From NCBI RefSeq assembly GCF_004011865.1, contig NZ_RKLP01000001.1, positions 124,001 through 188,000 of the forward strand: DNA of 64,000 nucleotides. Direction: 5' to 3'. Origin of the DNA: Prescottella agglutinans. GTDB lineage: Bacteria > Actinomycetota > Actinomycetes > Mycobacteriales > Mycobacteriaceae. Positions within the stretch are counted from its first letter, which is position 1; the number at the start of each line of letters is the position of its first letter. Below are positions 57,095-64,000 of this stretch, one piece after another. The notes below the pieces were generated by a model that had not been told where the DNA came from, did not search any database, and was given only the letters and a program-made list of their open reading frames with translations. Position numbers and translations under genes: made by a program.

Positions 57095-57720
57095 TGGTGG
57101 TCGTGGACGGCGACGTGGAACGGATCATCGACGACATCGGCCCCAGACTGCGCAGGCTGCGCAACGACCGCGGCCTCACCTTGGAGTGCCTGTCGGCCGA
57201 GACCGGGATCTCGGTCAGTGCGCTGTCCCGGCTCGAGTCCGGCAAGCGCCGACCCACTCTCGACCTGCTGATTCCGCTCGCCCGCGCACATCGCGTCGCG
57301 ATCGAACAGCTGATCGCCGCGCCCGCCACGGGAGATCCCCGTGTCCACTTCACCCCGATCCGCAAACGCCGCGGCACCACCCTGGTGCCGCTGACGCAGT
57401 TCCCTGGCCGCGTCCAGGTGTTCAAGGAGGTGCTCGCCCCGCGCGAGCCGAACCTGGTGACTCACGCCGGCTACGAGTGGCTGTACGTCCTGGCGGGCGA
57501 ACTGCGTCTCATCCTCGGTGACCGCGAATTCCTGCTTCGCCCAGGCGAAGTCGCGGAGTTCGACACCACTGAGCCGCACTGGTTCGGCCCCGCGGACGAG
57601 AAAGCAGTCGAGATCCTGCACCTGTTCGGACCGCGGGGCGAACAAGCCGTCGTCCGCGCGCGATCATCACCCGAACCCAGCCCGGAGGCCGAAGTCCACC
57701 GCGTCGAGCGCACGCGGTGA
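57094..57720 (+). CDS. XRE-family regulator with cupin domain
   Basis: 208 residues. A Cro/C1-type helix-turn-helix (LRRLRNDRGLTLECLSAETG, then ISVSALSRLESGKRRPTLD) occupies about 15-75. A cupin beta-barrel follows (HAGYEWLYVLAGELRLILGDREFLLRPGEVAEF). Such proteins repress stress or efflux genes and sense a small ligand in the cupin. It likely represses the divergent exporter. Confidence 0.88.
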   Translation: MVVVDGDVERIIDDIGPRLRRLRNDRGLTLECLSAETGISVSALSRLESGKRRPTLDLLIPLARAHRVAIEQLIAAPATGDPRVHFTPIRKRRGTTLVPLTQFPGRVQVFKEVLAPREPNLVTHAGYEWLYVLAGELRLILGDREFLLRPGEVAEFDTTEPHWFGPADEKAVEILHLFGPRGEQAVVRARSSPEPSPEAEVHRVERTR

Positions 57721-57754
57721 GCTGGCGTGGGCACGCGCGAATCGGTGCCCGCTG

Positions 57755-58228
57755 TCAGGACACCGGGTCGGGGTAGAACAGCTCGCGCGCCCGGCGCGCC
57801 ACCTCGGCAGGCGGGACGTCCTCGATCTTGGTGCACACGGCCCACCGGTGCCCGAACGGATCGAGGAACACCCCGTGCCGGTCCCCGGAGAAAGTGTCGG
57901 CGACCGGTGTCACCAGGGTCGCCCCGGCGTCGACCGCCCGGGCGACGAACGCGTCCGCGTCCTCCACGTAGACGACCAGCGAGGAGTGCACCCAGCCGGG
58001 TTCGGGCGCCTTGAGTCCGAAGTCGGGCATCTCGTCCGACAACTGCAACATCGAATCGCCGATCCGGATCTCGGCGTGCATGACGGACCCGTCGGGCGCG
58101 TCCATGCGATCGACGACGACGGCACCGAGACCGTCGGCGTAGAAGGCGAGCGCCGCGGCGCCGTCCGGGACCGCCAGGTACGGCGTGAGGGTCCGGTATC
58201 CGTCGGGAACGGGGTTCACTGTGGTCAT
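57755..58228 (-). CDS. VOC/PhnB-like protein
   Basis: 157 residues of the glyoxalase fold, PhnB-like subgroup: RTLTPYLAVPDGAAALAFYADGL, MHAEIRIGDSMLQLSDE and FSGDRHGVFLDPFGHRWAV. Substrate unknown. The start ATG was chosen because conserved sequence begins 10 residues later; the upstream frame overlaps the sirtuin control region. Confidence 0.82.
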   Translation of the reverse strand: MTTVNPVPDGYRTLTPYLAVPDGAAALAFYADGLGAVVVDRMDAPDGSVMHAEIRIGDSMLQLSDEMPDFGLKAPEPGWVHSSLVVYVEDADAFVARAVDAGATLVTPVADTFSGDRHGVFLDPFGHRWAVCTKIEDVPPAEVARRARELFYPDPVS

Positions 58229-58298
58229 GGCGTCCAGTGTCGGGTGCGAGGCGGCACCGCGGATTGAACGGATCGGACACGCGCCTACCCTGGACCAC

Positions 58299-59117
58299 GT
58301 GATCGACCGGATACTCGAACTGCTCGGCGGCCGGCGCGTGTGCGTGCTGACCGGCGCCGGAATCTCCACCGACTCGGGCATCCCCGACTATCGCGGCCCC
58401 GACTCGCCGCCCCGCAACCCGATGACCTATCAGCAGTTCGTCGGCGACGTCGCGTTCCGCCGGCACTACTGGGCGCGGAACCATCTCGGCTGGCGCTACA
58501 TGGACGCCGCCCGCCCCAACGGCGGGCACCGCGCCCTGGCCCGGCTCGAACGCGCCGGCGTCGTGCACGGGGTGATCACCCAGAATGTCGACCTGCTGCA
58601 CACCAAGGCGGGCAGTCGGCACGTCATCGACCTGCACGGCAGCTACGCCCAGGTGCGCTGCCTCGACTGCGGGCACCGCATCTCGCGGATGACACTCGCC
58701 GAGCGCCTCGACGCGGCGAACCCCGGATTCGCGGACACCGTCGCGGCGGCCACCGGTGTCGAGATCGCTCCGGACGCCGACGCCGTCGTCGAGAGCACCG
58801 ACCACTTCCGCATGGTCGACTGCGACCGGTGCCGCGGCATGCTCAAACCCGACATCGTGTACTTCGGCGAGAGCGTGCCGAAGCCGCGGGTCGCGGCGGC
58901 GTTCGAGATGGTCGCCGGCGCCGACGCGCTGCTGGTCGTCGGCTCCTCGCTCACCGTGATGTCCGGCCTGCGGTTCGTCCGCCGCGCCGCCCGCGACGGG
59001 ATGCCGATCGTCATCGTCAACCGGGGCACCACCCGCGGCGACGAGTTCGCCGCGATCAAGGCCGAGCTGGGCAGTTCCGAGTTCCTCCGGGAACTCGCCG
59101 CCGCCCTGCCCGCCTGA
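58299..59117 (+). CDS. Sir2-family NAD-dependent deacylase
   Basis: 272 residues. It has GAGISTDSGIPDYRG (NAD site), TQNVDLLHTKAG, the catalytic H113 (DLHGSYA), a zinc site C121, C124, C175, C178, and GSSLTV. It removes acyl groups from protein lysines using NAD. GTG start after a short gap from the divergent VOC gene. Bacterial class; specificity (acetyl or succinyl) cannot be assigned. Confidence 0.92.
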   Translation: MIDRILELLGGRRVCVLTGAGISTDSGIPDYRGPDSPPRNPMTYQQFVGDVAFRRHYWARNHLGWRYMDAARPNGGHRALARLERAGVVHGVITQNVDLLHTKAGSRHVIDLHGSYAQVRCLDCGHRISRMTLAERLDAANPGFADTVAAATGVEIAPDADAVVESTDHFRMVDCDRCRGMLKPDIVYFGESVPKPRVAAAFEMVAGADALLVVGSSLTVMSGLRFVRRAARDGMPIVIVNRGTTRGDEFAAIKAELGSSEFLRELAAALPA

Positions 59118-59123
59118 CCGCGA

Positions 59124-60224
59124 CTACAGCGGAACCAGATCGTCCGCGTGGACGACGGGGCGCTGCATGTCCACCGGCAGCTCGGTCGTCGAGTGGCCGA
59201 GCATGTCCTCGATCTCCGTCGAGTCGTACGCGACCACACCGCGGGCCACGGGGCGCTCGTCCGGTCCGACGAGGGAGATCACGTCGCCGCCGTAGAAGCG
59301 GCCGGCCACCGCGGTGATCCCGGCCGGCAGCAGCGAGCGCCGCCGCTCCACCACCGCCCGCACCGCGCCGGCGTCGAGATGGATCGCGCCCTGCGTGTCC
59401 GCCGCGTGCCGGACCCAGAACTTGCGAGCCGACATCCGGTGCGGCCGAGCGGCGAAGACGGTGCCGACATCGGCCGTCGTGAGCGCCGTCGCCGCGTCCG
59501 ATGCGGCCGCCAGCAAGACCGGCACACCCGAGTCGGCCGCCAGCCGCGCCGCCGACAGCTTGGACGCCATGCCGCCGGTGCCGAGTGCTCCCCCCGACCC
59601 GGCGACCACACCGTCCAGGTCCTCGGGGCTGTTCACCTCGGGAATCAGTGTGGCGCCGCCCTTTCGGGGGTCACCGTCGTAGAGACCGTCGACGTCGGAG
59701 AGCAGGACCAGGGCGTCGGCGCCGACGAGGTGCGCGACGAGCGCCGCGAGCCGGTCGTTGTCGCCGAACCGCAGTTCCGTCGTTGCCACGGTGTCGTTCT
59801 CGTTGACGATCGCCACCGCGTGCAGTGCACGCAACCGGTCGAGGGTGCGCTGCGCGTTGCGGTGCTGGGTGCGCCGCGCGATGTCGTCGGCCGTGAGCAG
59901 CACCTGGCCGACGGTGCGGCCGTACCGCGCGAAGGACGTTCCCCACGAGTGCGCCAGCGCCAACTGGCCGACACTCGCGGCCGCCTGCTTGGTCGCGAGA
60001 TCCCTTGGGCGATGGGTCAATCCGAGCGGAGCCAACCCCGCACCGACGGCGCCCGACGACACCACGACGACGTCCGACCCGGCCCGCATCCGCGCCTCGA
60101 GGGCGTCGGCGAGCAGGTTCAACCGTCCGACGTCGAGTCCACCGATCAGGCTCGTCAACGCCGAGGATCCGATCTTGACGACGATGCTGCGTGCGGACGC
60201 GATGGCCGCTCTGGTCTCGCTCAC
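59124..60224 (-). CDS. proB: Glutamate 5-kinase
   Basis: First step of proline synthesis. 366 residues: amino-acid-kinase domain ([40 protein letters not shown]) followed by a C-terminal PUA domain. The ATG overlaps the obg stop by four bases. Feedback control by proline is expected from the kinase domain. Confidence 0.96.
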   Translation of the reverse strand: MSETRAAIASARSIVVKIGSSALTSLIGGLDVGRLNLLADALEARMRAGSDVVVVSSGAVGAGLAPLGLTHRPRDLATKQAAASVGQLALAHSWGTSFARYGRTVGQVLLTADDIARRTQHRNAQRTLDRLRALHAVAIVNENDTVATTELRFGDNDRLAALVAHLVGADALVLLSDVDGLYDGDPRKGGATLIPEVNSPEDLDGVVAGSGGALGTGGMASKLSAARLAADSGVPVLLAAASDAATALTTADVGTVFAARPHRMSARKFWVRHAADTQGAIHLDAGAVRAVVERRRSLLPAGITAVAGRFYGGDVISLVGPDERPVARGVVAYDSTEIEDMLGHSTTELPVDMQRPVVHADDLVPL

Positions 60225-61681
60225 TTGTTTTCGGGATCCTCGCTCTCGAGTCCGCGACGCACCCGGCGGGCGTGCTTACGTTCGGCCGCGCCGATGCGCT
60301 CGTCCTGGTCGAGGCGGGCGTCGGTGCCACGCCCGGTGCGGACGATGTCGACACCGGCCACGGTCTGCGGCTCCCACTCGAATCCGACGTCGCCGATCGT
60401 GACGAACGCTCCGGGCTCGGCGCCCTGCTTGACGAGTTCGTCCTCCACGCCGAGACGGGCGAGGCGGTCCGCGAGGTAGCCGACAGCCTCGTCGTTGTCG
60501 AACGCCGTCTGCCGCACCCAGCGCTCCGGCTGGACGCCGCGCACGATGAAACCACCCGGGTTGTCCGGGTCGGCGATGACACTGAAGCCGGTCTCCTGCG
60601 CCGCGATCGGGCGGATGACCTGACGCTTCGGCGCCGCCGGCGGGTGCGCCTCCCGGTACTCGGCGACCATCTTGGCGAGCGCGAAGGTCATGGGGCGCAG
60701 TCCGTCCCGGCTCACCGCGGAAATCGTGAACACCGGCCAGCCGCGCGCCTCGAAGTCCGGCGTCACCATCTCGGCGAGCTCCGCCGCCTCGGGGACGTCG
60801 GCCTTGTTGAGGATCACGATGCGCGGGCGGTCCGCGAGATCTCCGAGTCCGGCGTCGCCCTTGAGGGCGGGCTGGTAGGCCGCCAACTCCGCCTCGAGCG
60901 CGTCGACGTCGGAGATCGGGTCCCGTCCCGGCTCGAGGGTGGCGCAGTCGACGACGTGCGCCAGCACCGCGCAGCGCTCCAGGTGGCGCAGGAAGTCCAG
61001 GCCGAGGCCCCGACCCTCGCTGGCGCCCGGGATGAGTCCCGGCACGTCGGCGACGGTGAACGTGGTGTCACCGCTCGACACGACGCCCAGGTTGGGCTGC
61101 AGGGTCGTGAACGGGTAGTCGCCGATCTTCGGCTTCGCGGCCGACAGCACCGACACGAGCGACGACTTGCCGGCGGAGGGGAAGCCGACCAGACCGACGT
61201 CGGCGACGGACTTCAGTTCGAGGATCAGGTCGCCCGCCTCGCCCTCCTCGCCGAGCAGCGCGAAGCCCGGGGCCTTGCGCGCCTTGGACGCGAGCGACGC
61301 GTTCCCCAGCCCACCGCGGCCACCGCGGGCCGCCACGAACCGGGTGCCGATCCCGATGAGGTCCGCCAGGACCTCACCCTGCTTGTCGACGACGACGGTG
61401 CCGTCCGGCACCTTCAGGATCAGGTCGGAGCCGTTGGCGCCTTCCCGGTTGCCGCCCATCCCCTGCGTGCCGTTGGTCGCCTTGGCCCGCGGATGGAAGT
61501 GGAAGTCGAGGAGGGTGTGGACGTTGCCGTCCACCTCGAGCACGACATCCCCACCGCGCCCTCCGTTGCCGCCGTCCGGGCCGCCGAGCGGCTTGAACTT
61601 CTCGCGGTGGACAGAGGCGCAACCATTGCCGCCCTTACCGGCGCTGACGTGCAGCACCACGCGGTCAATGAATCGGGACAT
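60221..61681 (-). CDS. obg: GTPase Obg
   Basis: Essential ribosome-assembly and stress GTPase. 486 residues: glycine-rich Obg domain (1-158, [13 protein letters not shown]), G domain with GFPSAGKSS (166-174) and NKADVP, then the C-terminal OCT-type domain. A GAGGAAGGA ribosome site precedes the ATG. The common order rplU-rpmA-obg-proB is present. Confidence 0.97.
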   Translation of the reverse strand: MSRFIDRVVLHVSAGKGGNGCASVHREKFKPLGGPDGGNGGRGGDVVLEVDGNVHTLLDFHFHPRAKATNGTQGMGGNREGANGSDLILKVPDGTVVVDKQGEVLADLIGIGTRFVAARGGRGGLGNASLASKARKAPGFALLGEEGEAGDLILELKSVADVGLVGFPSAGKSSLVSVLSAAKPKIGDYPFTTLQPNLGVVSSGDTTFTVADVPGLIPGASEGRGLGLDFLRHLERCAVLAHVVDCATLEPGRDPISDVDALEAELAAYQPALKGDAGLGDLADRPRIVILNKADVPEAAELAEMVTPDFEARGWPVFTISAVSRDGLRPMTFALAKMVAEYREAHPPAAPKRQVIRPIAAQETGFSVIADPDNPGGFIVRGVQPERWVRQTAFDNDEAVGYLADRLARLGVEDELVKQGAEPGAFVTIGDVGFEWEPQTVAGVDIVRTGRGTDARLDQDERIGAAERKHARRVRRGLESEDPENK

Positions 61682-61767
61682 GACTGCCGGATCCTTCCTC
61701 AGTCAATACTTCTGGGCTACTTCTGGATTCACAGTGTGACGCAGTAGACGCACTGTGGCTGAAACAA

Positions 61768-61812
61768 CAGTAGGGGCGGGCAGGGTTGTGAGACCCTGGC
61801 CCGCCCCTACTG
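61768..61812 (-). terminator. Hairpin between rpmA and obg
   Basis: Outer arms CAGTAGGGGCGGGC and complement enclose a smaller inner stem (CAGGGT/ACCCTG). On the minus strand TTGTTTC follows. It probably terminates part of the rplU-rpmA transcript, so obg may have its own promoter. Confidence 0.75.
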
Positions 61813-61884
61813 GGAGATCGGAACGGAATCGAACTCGTCACCGCACGGATGCGATGGGAACCCGAACCGTAGGTGGCAGCAGAC

Positions 61885-62148
61885 CTAGGCCTCTGCCGCG
61901 ACCGGAACGATGTTCACGGTCTTGCGCCCGCGCTTGGTGCCGAACTCGACGGCGCCCGCAGCGAGAGCGAACAGGGTGTCGTCACCGCCACGACCGACGT
62001 TGACGCCGGGGTGGAAGTGGGTGCCGCGCTGACGCACGAGGATCTCGCCGGCGCTGACGGACTGGCCGCCGAAGCGCTTCACGCCGAGTCGCTGTGCGTT
62101 TGAATCGCGACCGTTACGGGAGCTGGATGCACCCTTCTTATGTGCCAT
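61885..62148 (-). CDS. rpmA: 50S ribosomal protein L27
   Basis: 87-residue protein at the peptidyl-transferase centre: [20 protein letters not shown] and [19 protein letters not shown]. The short N-terminus begins without a cleavable extension of the Firmicutes type. Confidence 0.98.
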   Translation of the reverse strand: MAHKKGASSSRNGRDSNAQRLGVKRFGGQSVSAGEILVRQRGTHFHPGVNVGRGGDDTLFALAAGAVEFGTKRGRKTVNIVPVAAEA

Positions 62149-62198
62149 GTCGAATCCCTCCCAGGAATCGGTGAAAGCTGAATCGGTGAAAGGTCGAG

Positions 62199-62510
62199 CT
62201 ACTTGATGCCGGTGACCTTGAGGACCGTCAGCTTCTGACGGTGACCCTGGCGCTTGTGGTAGCCGGTCTTGTTCTTGAACTTGTGGATCCGGATCTTCGG
62301 GCCCTTGGTGTGCTCGACGACCTCACCGGTCACGGAGATCTTCGCCAGCTTGTCGGCGTCGGTGGTCAGCTCGGACCCATCGACCACGAGGACCGGGGCA
62401 AGCGAGACAGCGGTGCCGGGCTCACCCTCGATCTTCTCGACCTTGACGAGGTCACCAACAGCGACCTTGTACTGCTTTCCGCCGGTCTTGACGATCGCGT
62501 ACGTTGCCAT
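62199..62510 (-). CDS. rplU: 50S ribosomal protein L21
   Basis: 103 residues: [20 protein letters not shown], then [20 protein letters not shown] and the basic RQGHRQKLT end. An AGGGG ribosome site lies before the ATG. First gene of rplU-rpmA. Confidence 0.98.
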   Translation of the reverse strand: MATYAIVKTGGKQYKVAVGDLVKVEKIEGEPGTAVSLAPVLVVDGSELTTDADKLAKISVTGEVVEHTKGPKIRIHKFKNKTGYHKRQGHRQKLTVLKVTGIK

Positions 62511-62667
62511 CGGACGGCTACCCCTTGCTACTTCGAACGTGCTCGCGCCGCTGCCGTGAGGCTTTTCAGTGCTGCGCGACTGGTCTGGTGTGGCGGCTAC
62601 CCCGTGCGCGCCCGTAAGGCCCGAATAGGGCGCAGCAGAGCGGTATCGCCGGGTAGCGACCGGTCAA
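62511..62667 (-). promoter_or_regulatory. rplU promoter and leader
   Basis: On the minus strand TTGACC (62667-62662) may be the -35 element; the -10 is unclear. The leader of about 120 bases contains the direct repeat GGGGTAGCCG at 62603-62594 and 62524-62515; the second copy supplies the ribosome site, so the first may act as a decoy or in an alternative RNA fold. Confidence 0.4.
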
Positions 62668-62720
62668 GATTACGGGAAAGCAACCGCCAGGGTCAAACTG
62701 GCGCGTCACCCGATCCCGGT

Positions 62721-62767
62721 GTGGTGGCTCGCCGCCCCGCAACGCGTGCGGGGCGGCGAGCCACCAC
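62721..62767 (-). terminator. Terminator after rne
   Basis: Perfect 21-base stem starting GTGGTGGCTCGCCGCCCCGC and ending with its complement, five-base loop, eight bases after the rne stop. Confidence 0.9.
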
Positions 62768-62775
62768 GAGATCCG

Positions 62776-64000
62776 TCAGGCCTCGGCGTCCACCGGCGGG
62801 CCGGCGGGACGTGCAGCGGCACGGCGCCGACGCGGTCGACGCGCGACCTGCACCTCGCCGTCCCCGGCCGCGTCCGACGCGGCAGGGGCCGCGGACGCCG
62901 CCGCCGGTTCGGCTGCGGGCTCCGGTGCGGGTTCCGGTGCCGGCTCCGACGTCGGGACCACGAACACCGTGCCCGCCTCGGGCGCCTCGCCAGCCGGTGC
63001 TGCCGCTGCCCGCGACACCCGCCGGCTGCGGCGCCTGGCCCGCGGCGCCGCGGGAGCCTCGGGCTCCTGCTCGGCCTTCTCCGACTCCGCCTGCTCGGGC
63101 TCGACCGCGGCCGCCTCCGCCTTCGCGGGCGGGGCTGCCGGGGACTCGACCTCGAGCTGCTCGACCGGTGCGTCGCCGGCCTCGGCCTCGTCCGGGTGGT
63201 GCGATGCCATCGCGAGCGCCACCGGGTGCGCCCGCTTCACGGTCGCGTCGGCGGCCGCCTCCTCCGGCGACGGGTGAGCGTGCTGCCCGTTCGCCGCCGG
63301 CTCCTGCGCTGCCGCCGCCGCGCGGTCGCGGCCCCGCTTCTTGCGGCCGCCCGACTCCTTGGCCTGACCGCGGCTCTCGTCCCCGGACTTCACCTCGATC
63401 GGCTCGGTGTGGACGATGATGCCCCGACCGTGGCAGTGCTCACACGTGGTGGAGAACGCCTCGACCAGACCGGTGCCGAGCTTCTTGCGCGTCATCTGGA
63501 CCAGGCCCAGCGACGTGACCTCGGACACCTGGTGGCGAGTACGGTCCCGGCCGAGCGACTCGGTCAGGCGCCGCAGCACCAGATCGCGGTTGGACTCGAG
63601 GACCATGTCGATGAAGTCGACGACGATCATGCCGCCGATGTCGCGCAGGCGCATCTGCCGCACGATCTCCTCGGCCGCCTCGAGGTTGTTCCGCGTGACG
63701 GTCTCCTCGAGGTTGCCCCCCGAGCCCGTGAACTTGCCGGTGTTGACGTCGATGACGGTCATCGCCTCGGTGCGATCGATCACCAGCGTGCCGCCGGACG
63801 GCAGCCACACCTTGCGGTCGAGCGCCTTCGCCAACTGCTCGTCGATGCGGTGCGTCTCGAACACGTCCGGCGTGCCCGGCTCGGGATCGTGCCGCTCGAC
63901 GCGCGGCAGCAGGTCCGGTGCCACGGTCTTGATGTACGACTCGACCGTGCTCCAGGCCTTCTCGCCCTCGATGACGAGCTTCGAGAAGTCCTCGTTGAAC
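62776..64000 (-). CDS. rne: Ribonuclease E/G, 5' end cut by window
   Basis: Main endoribonuclease of mRNA decay and rRNA processing. About 408 C-terminal residues are visible. They show the DNase-I-like catalytic aspartates in VIDVNTGKF and VDFIDM, and the zinc-link cysteines in TTCEHCHGRG. These are followed by a 240-residue disordered Ala/Glu/Pro tail with basic patches (RRRSRRVSR, RRPRRRRAA) that likely bind RNA or degradosome partners. The frame stays open to the window edge, so the true start lies outside. Confidence 0.95.
   Translation of the reverse strand, partial: FNEDFSKLVIEGEKAWSTVESYIKTVAPDLLPRVERHDPEPGTPDVFETHRIDEQLAKALDRKVWLPSGGTLVIDRTEAMTVIDVNTGKFTGSGGNLEETVTRNNLEAAEEIVRQMRLRDIGGMIVVDFIDMVLESNRDLVLRRLTESLGRDRTRHQVSEVTSLGLVQMTRKKLGTGLVEAFSTTCEHCHGRGIIVHTEPIEVKSGDESRGQAKESGGRKKRGRDRAAAAAQEPAANGQHAHPSPEEAAADATVKRAHPVALAMASHHPDEAEAGDAPVEQLEVESPAAPPAKAEAAAVEPEQAESEKAEQEPEAPAAPRARRRSRRVSRAAAAPAGEAPEAGTVFVVPTSEPAPEPAPEPAAEPAAASAAPAASDAAGDGEVQVARRPRRRRAAARPAGPPVDAEA

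Overview
The window is 64 kb of high-GC chromosome from a mycolic-acid actinomycete, most likely Rhodococcus/Prescottella or a close Nocardiaceae relative. The evidence is very high GC at third codon positions, frequent GTG and TTG starts, 4-base ATGA/GTGA overlaps, and a gene order that follows the Mycobacterium tuberculosis Rv2391-Rv2444c segment as I remember it. That order is sir-cysH-che, cysA-W-T-subI, a GH15 trehalase-like gene, lepA, a PemK-like gene, rpsT-holA-comEC-comEA-degV-octT-gpgP-rsfS-nadD, VWA-moxR-proA, rbsK, and proB-obg-rpmA-rplU-rne. No rRNA, tRNA, CRISPR array, insertion sequence or integrase was seen. The first gene (sulfite reductase) and the last (RNase E/G) are cut by the window edges.

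Bases 1-13.8 kb are devoted to sulfur. sir-cysH-cysD-cysN-che form one overlapping assimilation operon: sulfate to APS to sulfite to sulfide, plus the chelatase that makes siroheme. CysH is the iron-sulfur APS reductase type and CysN lacks an APS kinase domain, so the route bypasses PAPS. The sulfate importer sbp1-cysT-cysW-cysA lies on the minus strand, with a second sulfate-binding lipoprotein gene (sbp2) upstream. Both binding-protein genes are preceded by a 29-codon GTG-start open reading frame ending in two cysteine codons. Each sits seven bases from a -10-like element and is followed by a hairpin that shows a compensatory base change between the copies. These look like paired leaderless cysteine-attenuator modules. 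Between the two blocks a flavin-reductase-like gene has a promoter almost identical in architecture to E. coli soxS (a SoxR box in a 19-bp spacer).

Bases 13.8-34 kb and 58.3-64 kb are conserved backbone: translation (LepA, S20, L21, L27, Obg, RsfS), replication (HolA), competence-type proteins (ComEC, ComEA), NAD and proline synthesis, methylglucose-lipopolysaccharide genes (OctT, GpgP), a MoxR/VWA pair and aquaporin Z.

Bases 34.1-58.3 kb lie between proA and proB and form an accessory region. It holds an amino-acid permease; a catabolic operon (2-oxoglutarate dioxygenase, MFS transporter, FadD19-like ligase, double acyl-CoA dehydrogenase, thiolase) that converges on a 3-alpha-hydroxysteroid-dehydrogenase-like SDR; a divergent IclR regulator with a clear palindromic operator; ribokinase; a RecQ-type helicase fused to a phosphoribosyltransferase-like tail; the ectABC ectoine operon; a YhgE/Pip-type membrane protein; and an XRE-cupin regulator with its divergent drug exporter. 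The substrate of the catabolic cluster is unknown. A steroid- or isoprenoid-like side chain or an ether or sulfate ester is the best guess.
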